A stretch of DNA of 49,389 nt from Stemphylium vesicarium (Eukaryota; Ascomycota; Dothideomycetes; Pleosporales; Pleosporaceae): contig QXCR01000191.1 in NCBI GenBank assembly GCA_004380135.1, forward strand, positions 1-49,389, read 5' to 3'. The stretch's first letter is position 1; the number at the start of each line of letters is the position of its first letter. The notes beneath the pieces are model-generated. The model made no database searches, had not been told where the DNA came from, and saw only the letters and a program-made list of their open reading frames with translations. Below, piece after piece: positions 1 to 9,640 of the stretch. The position numbers were made by a program, and so were the translations under genes.

Positions 1-2
1 AG

Positions 3-176
3 TATGAGGAAAAGGGGTTGACGATTGGAGATGATCCCCTGGCGTGGAGATGGGGTGGGGTAGGTAGTTGGCTTATTACGTATGTCTGTGAGGAGGATGT
101 GGAGAGGAGGTGGGGGGAGATGGAGGAGGAGAGGAGGGTGGGCGTTGGCGAGGAGGGTGTTAGGGCTGTGTTGTAG
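3..176 (+). CDS. 3' end of an unrecognised protein-coding gene (partial)
   Basis: The third frame stays open from the left edge to a TAG at 174-176, giving 57 residues of a C-terminus. It is rich in Trp, Gly and Glu, with a WRWGGVGSWL stretch followed by a charged, Glu/Arg-rich tail. The other two plus frames stop within the first 21 bases, and the base composition (G-rich third positions) resembles the second half of the next gene. I recognise no family. It could be a terminal exon of a gene lying left of the window. Without the upstream part, both coding status and function stay uncertain. Confidence 0.4.
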   Translation, partial: YEEKGLTIGDDPLAWRWGGVGSWLITYVCEEDVERRWGEMEEERRVGVGEEGVRAVL

Positions 177-220
177 GTGTGCGGGCTTGATGTGGGGCGT
201 TTTGAAGGGTCGAGTATGTT

Positions 221-264
221 GGGTAAGGGTAAGGGTAAGGGTGTAAGGGTAAGTATGGGTAAGG
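221..264 (+). repeat. Short interstitial GGGTAA-type tract
   Basis: The hexamer GGGTAA occurs three times in direct tandem from 221, and then as spaced GTAAGGGTAAG and GGGTAAGGGG copies up to about 264. It is a permutation variant of, not identical to, the fungal telomere unit TTAGGG. It lies in the 300-base gap between the partial gene and the 477-1211 ORF; nothing else was seen in that gap. Confidence 0.6.
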
Positions 265-476
265 GGAAAAGAGGAGGGGAAGGGGGACCGAGGCTCTCGG
301 AGGGCGAAAATGAGGTTTCGTGATTCTAGACAAGGACGGTCATGTTAGAAGTTGAATGCTTGTAGCGAATATCTCTACACAAACACACACACCTTCCGCC
401 ATCTAACTTCCCACCCAGCACAACGCCGCCCCCCATCCCAAATCCCCCACGCCACAACTCCTCTTCACACAAAAAA

Positions 477-1211
477 ATGCCATCCTACACCCCCACCATC
501 ACCCTCCAACCGCACCAACCTGTCCCCCTCCACACCGGCCCAAAAGCCCACCTCCTAAACATACACCCCCGCCTATACACACTCCTCCGCACCTTCAGCA
601 CCACAACCCCGCATCCCTCCTTATCCTCGCATCCCGTTGCCGCAATCTACCCGTGGCCGCTCGACGCCATCCTGCTCCCCAAACGGCGGCCTAACGAAAC
701 CCCCCTCGATCGGATATACGTCATGTACCACTACATTGTGCGCGGCGAGTACGCCGTGTTGAAGAACGAAGTGCAGGATTTCTGGGACCATGAGAAATGG
801 ACGGTGGAAGGGATACCGGATCCAAGGGACGCGGATCCGGAGCGGTATGCGGTGCTGGCTGCGGTGGTGGAGTATCTTGCGTTAGGGATGAATAGGCGGA
901 GGAGGGTTGAGGGGTTGAGGAGACGCGGACGACGAAGTCCACCGGGAGATGAAGTTGGAAAGGGGGATGGGTGGGAGGTGTTTAAGGAAGAGATGAGAGA
1001 GGCGGCTTGCAGCTTCTTTTGCGGGACTAGGTATCTGCCGTGTCGGGAGAAGATGGATCGGGTGCCCAAGTGGGCGAGCAGGGTTAAGCCGGTTACGACG
1101 GGGTTGGTGCTGGGAAAGGGGTGGGAGAGTAGTGTTTGGGGGGCGAGGAGGAGTCGGGTGTTGGCGGGCAAGGGGATTGTTGCTGAGGAGATTGTGGAGT
1201 GTTTTATCTAG
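477..1211 (+). CDS. Hypothetical protein, 244 residues
   Basis: An uninterrupted frame starts at an ATG preceded by a run of A (favourable fungal start context) and ends with TAG. The N-terminal third is rich in Pro, Thr and His. The centre contains a hydrophobic/aromatic segment (IYVMYHYIVRGEY) followed by an acidic helix. The C-terminal half has an RRRRVEGLRRRGRR basic patch and then a Cys-containing region. The first half is C-rich and the second half G-rich. No signal peptide, membrane span or known domain was recognised. A reading frame on the opposite strand overlaps it (731-1171) but lacks domain features. Probably real but unverified. Confidence 0.5.
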   Translation: MPSYTPTITLQPHQPVPLHTGPKAHLLNIHPRLYTLLRTFSTTTPHPSLSSHPVAAIYPWPLDAILLPKRRPNETPLDRIYVMYHYIVRGEYAVLKNEVQDFWDHEKWTVEGIPDPRDADPERYAVLAAVVEYLALGMNRRRRVEGLRRRGRRSPPGDEVGKGDGWEVFKEEMREAACSFFCGTRYLPCREKMDRVPKWASRVKPVTTGLVLGKGWESSVWGARRSRVLAGKGIVAEEIVECFI

Positions 1212-1397
1212 GGGATGGGATGGCGTCTTGATATTTTTCTTGGGTGTGTCTTCTCTTTCTCTCTATTTACGAACATGGGTTGGGAGATCTCAGTTGTGTT
1301 TCGTCGCTGGTTGAGGTTAGCTTTTCTATCGTCGAGGGTATGTTACCTGTACTTTGCTCCGTCTGCACCTTGTACCGTCCGAGGAAGTATTTTACAG

Positions 1398-2016
1398 GCT
1401 GAGAAGTTCCTGGCTGAAAATGAGCAAGTAGCGATCCTGGCAGATCTGCCAAAGCAAGAATCCATCGTATGCGCGAAGACGTTTAGCATGATTATAGTGA
1501 ATATGATGCTCAGTAGTTCGACCTTTGTTCTGTTCTTGAGGGCCTTCACCGCGCATCGCGGTGGTAGCTGGGGAATGTCCTTCGTTCTTCGTATTATTAT
1601 GTACAAGCTGGGTACGACCCGCGTAGTAATTTAGTATGTACTGACGATGTCCTTTTACCTTCTCTTTCATGTTGTTCACTGTCGCGCAACAGATCCATGA
1701 AAGAGAAATGTCGCGTTGGGTTGACTGCCTACCGACCGGATATGCGCAAATGGTTTGCTACACCGTTTTGGCTGCCATCGGACAATCCGTCGCGGAATAG
1801 GGGCGTGTTATGATCGCAACGACGGCGTCGCAGTCGTTCTTTGGATGATTGCAGTGGCTGGGCTGAGTGTTGGTATGACGAATGCTGATCGGACCGCAGG
1901 TTCATGAGTCCAAGTTCTATCCGGCGTTTCGCGTTAATTATGTTTCTTTTGTCGTACTGATTGCGATGTGTATAGCCACGGTTCTGGTGACTATGGTGAG
2001 CGAAGAGGAAGAATAA
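1398..2016 (+). pseudogene. Relic of an MFS permease (DAL5/allantoate-permease type)
   Basis: Two separated stretches, in different frames, look like pieces of one fungal anion:cation symporter. At 1398-1545 the frame reads AEKFLAENEQVAILADLPKQ and then a hydrophobic helix; this is the loop that follows the PDYPE-type motif in the family. At about 1882-2016 the frame reads LIGPQVHESKFYPAFRV, then a membrane helix and a Glu-rich tail with TAA at 2014-2016, matching the IGPQ...P.Y signature and last helix of DAL5-type permeases. Between them the frame is broken by several stops and shifts, and the N-terminal half is not recognisable. The intact permease at 43539-45122 belongs to the same family but is clearly a different gene. 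Non-functional. Confidence 0.5.
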
Positions 2017-2296
2017 AAGGAACGCGATGGATGAGGATGACTTCAGCCGTCAGAGCTCCTGCACACTGTTCTCAATAAAGCCGACCTTCTCGCATAGATT
2101 AGAGCGGAGAGATATTTAAACAACCAAGGAAACATGTCGGCGGTTAATGTTGTCTCTGGCAACGCGTCGGAGTCATCAGGATTGGTAGGTACTACGTCAT
2201 TCGCCCAACCCATCCATCATTTCATTCCATCATAGTCAACACTGCAAGACGGCTCCAAGGCATTAAATTTTGCTATTATTAATGCAATAACCAAAA

Positions 2297-3270
2297 CTAC
2301 GCAGAGCTAGGTGTAGCCGAGCTGACTGGTAGGCTGACGGGCATCGGGGTGCTAGAAGTTGAAGCTGTGGATGAAGAGCCGCCACCACTACCACCACCAC
2401 CGTTCTTCTTCTGGACTACTGCCTGCACGACTTGGCCAGCAGTGTTGGTCACGATGTCGACGAGCGCACTCAGCGGCTCGTATGAGTAGGTCTTCTGAGT
2501 AAGGCCTTGACCGACCTGCTTGGCGCTATCCGCGACTTCAGTCATGTTCATCTGTAACTTCAGTTAGCCGCTGCATTCAAAACGAGATAAGAAGGACTGA
2601 CCTTATAGTTGCCGACAATTTGCGAAAGAGCTTCTCCGCCACTTCCTGCAACGTCTTGGACAATGTTACCGAGGTTGTCTACCAGGAAGCTGAGCGTCTT
2701 TCCGTTCTGCGTAATCGATCCGAGCTAGTCTTGTTAGTTTGATGTGCCGAAAACGACGTCTTTAGTACTCACTAAACCATCAACGGCTCCCACGACGTCT
2801 CCCACCAAATCCGTCACATTTCCAATCAGGCCGATCAAGAGCGGGTTTAGATCCAAGGAATCAAAGACACGTTCAACAATCGAGACCAGGTTACCCAATC
2901 GAACGACCAGCTCGAGATCAACGTCAACATCGGCAATGGTAATGTTGACCTTCTCAACAGCTACTTGCACACCAGCGTTGATCTGCACCAACCCTGCGAC
3001 CTTTGCGTTGAGGTTCAAATCCGCTTGCAGCTTCTCCACGTTCAATTCGATTCGGCCTACATGGAGTTCAGGAACCCGGAGAAGTACATCTGGGGGAGAA
3101 GATCCCGTCGGTGCGACTTCCGGGGGCCTTGTAGATGTCCCGTTGCCTGAAGTTGGGCTACTGCTCGTGGGCGGAGGAGTCGATGGCGCCTCGGATGTTG
3201 TTTGCGCAGTAACGACCGTTGCAAAAATAAGGAAAATGCTGACGAGCAGTAGACGGATAGAGAGCGACAT
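2297..3270 (-). CDS. Secreted protein, paralogue of the divergent neighbour (291 residues)
   Basis: Three exons: 3270-2773, 2724-2602 and 2551-2297. The introns (48 and 50 nt) have GTGAGT...TAG and GTCAGT...CAG ends, and all exons join in phase 0. The protein has an N-terminal signal peptide (hydrophobic stretch ending VVTAQ), then a Ser/Thr/Pro-rich linker. A repeated amphipathic region follows with LGNLVS...LDLNP and VGDVVGAVDG motifs. The C-terminus has a Gly/Ser-rich low-complexity tail. It aligns with the plus-strand gene at 3813-4751 over PDVLL, NAGV, RLGNLVS, DSLDLNP, VGNY and YEP blocks, so the two are a divergent paralogous pair separated by about 540 bp. Function is unknown; extracellular or cell-wall location is inferred from the signal peptide. 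Confidence 0.75.
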
Positions 3271-3812
3271 GTTGAGGTGAGCGGCGACAACAACGGCAAT
3301 GATGGCAGTGAGCGAAGGTGCTGTACAAATATCAACCCACACGGCTTGAATGACGCTTAAAGCGAAGGAATCCCGTTGCAAATCAAGCGGAGGCTACGAT
3401 CATGCACGTGGATTAAGACCAGGATTCCCATAACGGCAATCTCGGATAAAGGCCCCTATGCAGCCGTGACAGGGATCCTACAGGGCTGGAACGCGCTATT
3501 TGGAACGTCCCGAGGCATGAACATCTAGAATTCCTGCTTTGCATCCGAAATCCTGCTTTTCAAAAATGCTGTGCCGAATGGCAGTTGTGAATGCGATCTC
3601 CTTAATTTTGTTTTCTGCTGGGCCCGGTGGGGAACGGGTAATCGGGCAATGCGCTCATCCTTGACGGCAGTTCACCACGATATGCGATGATGTTGTTAAC
3701 CATCGCTCGCCCGTCATTGACTGACTGATCGCCTTCTTCAAGCCGTCGCTCCCTCTACGCCATACCAATCATTGTCGAATTGCGGCCAGTCTCTCTTTTA
3801 CTACCAGTCAAG
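3271..3812. promoter_or_regulatory. Shared promoter region of a divergent secreted-protein pair
   Basis: A 542-base gap lies between two start codons that point away from each other. It contains no convincing ORF. Because the two flanking genes are paralogues, this region probably drives both, and they may be co-expressed; this is inferred from layout only. Confidence 0.45.
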
Positions 3813-4751
3813 ATGCTTTCCATGGTTCCCACCATCACACTCCTTTCGCTTCCATTTCTCGCGGTTGCTCAATCAGCATCTGACGGTTACACCGGCTACA
3901 AACTCGATGTTAGAGATGACGGCGACCCAACAGCCGTGCTCTACGAGACTGAGAACGGCTCATCGTCAAACGTATCCGCGTTGAGCCCAGTGCCGGACGT
4001 CCTACTCAACGCCTCAGTCCATGTAGGCGAGATCTTCATAGGAGTCGACAACCTCACTGCAAAAGTCAACCTCGATGCGCAGGTACTCCAGTTGCTGCAT
4101 TTCAACGCCGGAGTGGACCTTTCCATCGACAAAGTCGAGCTTCTCATCCAAAACGTCACTGCCAAAGTGTACCTCGAGGCTCGTCTCGGAAACTTGGTGT
4201 CGATGGTCAGCGACGTACTAGACAGCATCGATCTCAACCCCGTGATCGCCGAGCTCGGAAATGGTCTCGGAGAAGTCGTCGGCGACGTCGGCGATCTAGT
4301 AGGCGACGTTGCTGATGGAGTGACAGGAGGAGGAAGCAACTCGACGGCCACCCAATCCAAAGCAAAGCGTGACCTCGACTTCCATCAATGGGATCTCCGC
4401 AACAACATCCTCTACTCTGTCAACAACTTCGAGGGCAACACGCACAAGCGCCAGGTTCTTGCACAAAACGGCGACATTGTGGAACAGACGCTCGACAACT
4501 CCGGATCCATCTCTGGAAGCACGGTCGTTGGGAATTATCTCGCCCACATGAAGTTCAACGGCTTCAACGAGACGGTCACATACAAGGGAGAAGAAGTCAC
4601 GGAAGAGGAGTACGTCTACGAGCCCTTCTTGGGGCTGTATTCTATCTCGGGTGTGTTTAAGAGCAAGAGCACGGGTGAGGTTGTTGGTACACAGTTGTTG
4701 GCGGAAGCAAGAGGAGGTGGAAGTGCGAGTATTGGGAACGAGAAGGCATAA
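3813..4751 (+). CDS. Secreted protein, paralogue of the divergent neighbour (312 residues)
   Basis: Single-exon gene. The first ATG in frame is at 3813, in the context TCAAGATGC. The protein starts with a signal peptide (hydrophobic core SLPFLAVAQ) and several N-glycosylation sequons (NGS, NVS, NAS, NLT, NVT). It then has the PDVLL ... RLGNLVS ... DSIDLNP ... VGDVGDLVGDV region shared with the minus-strand neighbour. The C-terminal half, about residues 195-312, contains KRD and HKRQ dibasic sites and a VGNY...YVYEP block, also shared in weaker form with the neighbour. The amphipathic heptad-like Leu/Val pattern suggests helical packing. Likely secreted or wall-associated; no enzymatic motif is visible. 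Confidence 0.8.
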   Translation: MLSMVPTITLLSLPFLAVAQSASDGYTGYKLDVRDDGDPTAVLYETENGSSSNVSALSPVPDVLLNASVHVGEIFIGVDNLTAKVNLDAQVLQLLHFNAGVDLSIDKVELLIQNVTAKVYLEARLGNLVSMVSDVLDSIDLNPVIAELGNGLGEVVGDVGDLVGDVADGVTGGGSNSTATQSKAKRDLDFHQWDLRNNILYSVNNFEGNTHKRQVLAQNGDIVEQTLDNSGSISGSTVVGNYLAHMKFNGFNETVTYKGEEVTEEEYVYEPFLGLYSISGVFKSKSTGEVVGTQLLAEARGGGSASIGNEKA

Positions 4752-5436
4752 GTGATGGGGTATGGAGAGTTTGTCTATTGAATATTTATACATGTTTAAC
4801 ATCTCACTGCGCAACACACGCTTGCACAAGCGGTTCAACGGCTGTCATCACCCTCGATTCGTTGCCAGAGGACGGATAAAGTCTTATCAACTCCGAACCC
4901 GTGAGCGTGGAAAGTTAATCCACGCGGGCGCCAAGGCTGCGGCTCGATGCAGCCGCGTACTACTAACAGGCTGTGTATAGGGTACACGCTGCGACGCATA
5001 CAGCTTCCTAAATCAGGGACCGAAAGTGGTAATGTTAAGCGCCTACAGTCTGCCCGAATCGGTCGCGAACTCCCTAACGCTATACCCGTCTCGACGATGT
5101 TCGGCCGTAAGCAGCAGCGTCATATCGGCCGTGGTTAGCAGCTGAACCAGATTCTCTGCAGATTACGGGTCCGGCCGCTAGTGCTCGTGGCTTAGACTGC
5201 TCGGTAATACTGAATCGGGATTGTGTGCTGAGCTATAACGGCATGGATTTTAGTAATGCATTTCTTGTCAATGACGATCTTCTTGGTGTTATCTGTCACC
5301 CCGTTTCAGCCTTAGTAAGCATGTATAACCAAGGCTGCTTTTCCGCGGTTTGCCAAGCGTGTCATCATTCTTCATCGGAGAAAGGCTGACAGGTTAGCCT
5401 TTTATGTGTTCTTCCGCCGCCACTCTAGGCGGGGGG
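4752..5436. other. Gene-free stretch
   Basis: About 690 bases downstream of the secreted-protein gene. Only short ORFs with no domain signal are present, and many TA dinucleotides and stop codons occur in all frames. Nothing assignable was seen. Confidence 0.5.
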
Positions 5437-6700
5437 TTGTTTGAATCAGGGGGTGGACTGGGGGCTGTTCATCGCGCTCGCAGTTGCCATCGACGATGCC
5501 CACAAAGAACCTGTAGTAGCGGAATTTCTAGTACTGCTATGTCGACTTGGACCGCTTTTTGTAGCATCAAAGAATATTCACTGTGCCATAGAAGCAGCCT
5601 CAGGCGGACAGGTTAGTGCAGTCCGAGTGTGGTTGACTTGGAAGACCAAAGGCTAGGCCTTCGATGCGACTCTCAATGACGAGCGCAGAACAAGACAAGT
5701 CAGATGGCACGCCTGCGAAGCTGAAGCTGGGCTTGTTATCTTGGCTTTAGTCTTGGCAGGGCTTATGGTATTCTCTATTCCCGCCCCTGCATCGATCTTA
5801 GCGGCTGACATGTTGCATTCGAGGTTGCCATCGCTGGCTCATCTTGGCGTACAAGGCATCGATTGGTGGATAGGATTTCCGCCGTCATCCCTCTTGTCGC
5901 TCGCCTTCTTGAGAGTGTTGTTTTGGCCCCTCGAAATCTGAGACACTGCCCAACATGGTACTTGGAATCACGAAGGCCTTCTCGATTTCATCAGGCAACA
6001 GTTATGTTCTGATGCGTGAGTTTATCAAGTCAAGTACTAGTAAGACAGATCCACTGTCTGATCTTCGTCGGCATAAAAGGGATGCTAACATTTGTGCGGC
6101 AGTGCTCAACCTGCCTAGTCTAGCGTTGGGCATCTTGTTCGCACCAGCCACATGCTGAAAGCCGAGGTCGAAATCGAGTTCGAGAAATTGCATGTCGACT
6201 TGGCTGAATAGGAGGGATACCCCAGTGGTTCCAAGGACGAGACTCCCTTGGCGTGCGGTCAGAAAATAGTGCAACCTTAGTTGGGCGTTCTACCCATGAC
6301 TGTGACGGCCTCGACCTTCCCTTTTCAAATGTCGCTGCACTGCATAACCGTATTATTAACCTTTGTAAGGTCTACATGGGAATTACGATTCTGAGTGTTT
6401 GAATGTGTCGTGGCTATCAAGTCAGCCGATTCATTCTCATTTTGTTGAATCTTTCGTTCTGCTTCACAAAACTCGGCCTGGCAGTTCCCGCGCTAGCATC
6501 GCTGTTTCCACTTTTGACGATCGACCCATCTCTACTCTGCGAGGAAGGTAGCGTCCGGGTTAACTGCAGGCTTAGTCACAGCTTAGACTGCACCGTCATG
6601 CTTATGGTGCTTACTTTCAAATCGCCCTTTGACCTAGAATTCGTTAGCTGGCCAAGTTGTAGAAGGAACCGAACCCCCTTGTGGCGAAAGAGATGACTCG
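5437..6700 (+). pseudogene. Decayed ankyrin-repeat gene
   Basis: No long frame survives, but ankyrin-like helices recur on the plus strand in changing frames. Near 5460-5640 one frame reads LAVAIDDAHKEPVVAEFL and later AIEAASGGQVSAVRVWL, matching the paired-helix pattern of ankyrin units. Near 5710-5760 it reads WHACEAEAGLVILALVLAG. Near 6220-6260 it reads SKDETPLAC, matching the D..TPL start of a unit. Near 6310-6400 it reads FSNVAALHNRIINLCKVYMG. Stops and shifts separate the blocks. The pieces keep order and strand, so I infer one large ankyrin gene that has been inactivated. Limits are approximate and the intact protein cannot be reconstructed. Confidence 0.45.
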
Positions 6701-7346
6701 GAAACAGAACCTGCATCGGATCGATTGTTCCCCTTCATTAAGATCGGCATGCATACGAGATGGCCATGACAGTGGACCACGCTTGCATGGCTTTCTGTCA
6801 ACTTCACATGAAGGACAGTCGCAGCGGTGAGCTGGTCTTGGAGACCAGAAAGATGCTATCCTATGAAATGGCCCGTTTTCGGGTCATCATAGGGGATGCC
6901 AGAGAACTTGGTCACTGATGCGCGATCGCTGGAGCACCTTGATGATGGCCATAACGAGCAGTGTACGAGTGAAGAAATTTCCAAGCGTACAGTGGAAGCA
7001 GAAAGCAGCATTGAGGATGCGTTATGTAGAGAGCTTGAAATGACCTAGATGCAGCAGCGACCAGTGAATGTAAACGTGCAGGACTGCCATAGACGCGAGC
7101 GCAGTCTTCTCTGCTTGAGTAGTTCGCCCCTTGAAAAATGAGACCCACTCAAGAATTTCTCGATCGATCGAAGGCATTCACTACTCGCCGCTGCCTCTGG
7201 GCATTCCAAGCGGCCCAAAGCAAACCACTACACCGCAATCTCCCACGGTACCTCTCGCAGTACGCCGACGGTCACTAAGGCGGTGCTGACGGCGACGATA
7301 CACAACTATACCGACGCGGCATACACCTCATACAACTTGGAATCAG
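6701..7346. other. Gene-free stretch upstream of the small secreted-protein gene
   Basis: No supported gene. Coding-like scraps (an Asp/Glu/Ser-rich stretch around 6660-6760 and a Glu-rich stretch around 6895-7050) may be further remnants of the decayed gene on the left, but they are too broken to assign. Confidence 0.35.
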
Positions 7347-7352
7347 TATAAG
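7347..7352 (+). promoter_or_regulatory. Putative TATA element (TATAAG)
   Basis: TATAAG lies 117 bases upstream of the ATG of the small secreted-protein gene. A CT-rich leader (CTCTCATCATCACTTC and onwards) separates it from the start, a common fungal core-promoter arrangement. Confidence 0.45.
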
Positions 7353-7463
7353 TATCACAGACGAAGTCACTCATTCTCTCATCATCACTTCAGCTCACAT
7401 CATCACATTCACTACTTCCAACTACTTTCAATCTTTTAACAGATTCTCCTATCTACCTTCACC

Positions 7464-8098
7464 ATGCAATTCTCCAAGATCAGCTGCCTGAGCGTTCTCG
7501 CTCTTGCCTCTTCCGCCATGGCCGCCGCCATCCCTGCCGAAAACGTCCAGGTCGAGAACGTCCATCTCGACAAGAGGGCTTTCCCCGTCGCCATTGCGCT
7601 CGTCAAGGTCATTGGCGGACAGCTCATCGCTGGAGCTGCCAAGATCGCTGTCGACGCGACCAAGGCTCACCTCGAGGTTGAGGGCAACGACTACAAGGAC
7701 TTCGACTCTGTAAGTCGATTCTACAATTCAGTGGATCTCTGCTAACAAACCGCTCCAGGCTCGTGAGGCCTTCACCAAGACGCTCTCCAAGGACCTCTAC
7801 GAGAAGAGGGTCTCTGGTGTCAAGGGCGTTGCTTGCTTCAACGGCCCCTACGAGTTCAGCGCTGGTGCCCAGTACGAGGGTCCCGTCAACGTCAAGCTTG
7901 ACTGGGACATGTACAACACTGAGTAAGTCTCCAACACTCTTTTCGCAAACTGGACGAACCCCCTTTCTAACAGTCCTTTTTAGCTACGACTGCTTCGAGA
8001 TCAAGTCTGGCTCCTCCTTCAACAAGGGTGATGGTGGATACATCAACATTGCCTACTATGGCACCTGCCAGCACCTTGGTGCTGAGTACCGCTGCTAA
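7464..8098 (+). CDS. Small secreted protein with Kex2 site, candidate effector (174 residues)
   Basis: Three exons: 7464-7709, 7759-7922 and 7984-8098. The introns are 49 and 61 nt with GTAAGT donors and CAG/TAG ends, and the ATG follows a CT-rich leader (ACCATG). The product has a classic signal peptide (ending AMAAA) and a short pro-region ending in a Lys-Arg Kex2-type site (LDKR, residues 35-38). The mature domain has three Cys (in VACFNG, DYDCFE and GTCQH) plus a C-terminal Cys. A KGDGGYINIAYYG motif precedes the end. The pattern resembles a family of fungal secreted proteins of unknown function (possibly the group labelled DUF7888; tentative). It is isolated between a decayed gene and repeats, a typical setting for candidate effectors. 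Host interaction is inference only. Confidence 0.85.
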
Positions 8099-9640
8099 GC
8101 AGAGCACCCTTCTGCTCGGATTTCTTTCTAGGCGCTATTGAGTTTGGTGTTAGTCGAGGATGGGAGTAATTTGGCGATGGTGTAATGGGGAGGAGGAGTT
8201 CTTGGGGATAAAAAAAAACTATATAGCTCAATTGAGCGATACAGTTAACTTGAGTGCCTTTTCGTGAATGCGGTGTTAAAGAAGCCAAGGTGGCAACCTC
8301 TGTCGACCATGGTACTGGCAAGAGGCTGGCTAACGCAGGAACACCAATAGTCGCCCGAACAAGAACTCTTCATAACGCAATTACCTATGACGCATCTATT
8401 GATTTGTTTGCCTATTCTTTAACAATCCTCATTCGATGCTACACACAGAATAAATGCATCAATATCAATTCCTCAGCGTAATTTGAGGCACTGTGCTCCG
8501 CAATCCTCCTATTCTAGTACCTAACAATAAACGGTTCCTTTTCAAAGTTGAGACAGCAGACCTCTATTATTCCGATGCGCACGTTCTTTGAGCTACTCTA
8601 ATAGGGCGGAGCATTTTTTGCATCACACGATCTTGCGAGCCCACATTAATCACATGCCAGGCCCTTTTATGTTTCACCCCTCCCTAAAATTTCACACATC
8701 CCATCATCCCCACACACAAAACACACAACCCTATCTATAAATTCAACACCCCATTGCAAAGAACACTCCAACAGCTCCTCCTACCCTCTCACTGATAGCA
8801 AAGGCCGGATAAGCTCCAATGACCTGACGCCGGTTAAAGTCGAACAAACCGTTCCTACAAGCCGGCTACCCGGGGCGGTACTGGATTTTACCTTTACCCA
8901 GATATCCGTGCGCGTGTATGTAGGGATGTGCAGATCTGCCGTGGCGTGCAGTGAGGCGGGTAAAGACGGCTGATGTCATTGTTGCGGTTTATGGCTGCGG
9001 TGGTGATGTCTGCGTAGCGGTATAGCGCACCAGGGTTTATGATGTGCGCGCGTCGCTGATGTTGTGATTTTGGTTGATGCACGTAATGAGTTCATGTAGG
9101 ACTTCGTGTAGTGGTGAGCTAGTTAGTCAAAGGTGTGCGCTTGCTGATTGTTCTGATGACGTGCAGTCACGTAAATTCATCTTTCCGGACATGTCTTTCG
9201 CACGCACAGACCCCAGGATCCAGCAACATGGAACTTTTCCAACCGACTTTTCACACATATCTGGGTACCATTTTCTTTTTTTCAGTACTTATTTGTAGGA
9301 TACGGCATGAAACGACCGTGGCAGTGTTTCGACGCATTACTCACATGCACCGGATTCTTCTTTCTAGGTACGAGAAAAAACTCCAGCGAGCTATTGGTCA
9401 GAACAAGAACTGTTTTAGACGAAGCTGGACAGGAGCGCCATGAAAGGCGGTATCGTGGTTTTCGACCTCAAGGTTCTGGCGAGGTATACCAATAAAGAGA
9501 GAAGGAAGACAAGTGGGCGGTATTTATATACGCCCTTGCGCTAGCACCGCTTACTTTTAACTTGTCCAAAAAAAGTCAAGTTCACGCTGTCGCAACCACG
9601 GAAATTCTCCAGATCATAGTACATATCCGGGATACATTTT
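8099..9640. other. Gene-free stretch
   Basis: About 1.5 kb with no ORF carrying domain features on either strand. It includes the 3' UTR of the secreted-protein gene, a C-rich, CA-rich tract around 8680-8790 with a CTATAAATTC element at about 8733, and otherwise unstructured sequence. No tRNA or 5S rRNA signature was noticed. Confidence 0.5.
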
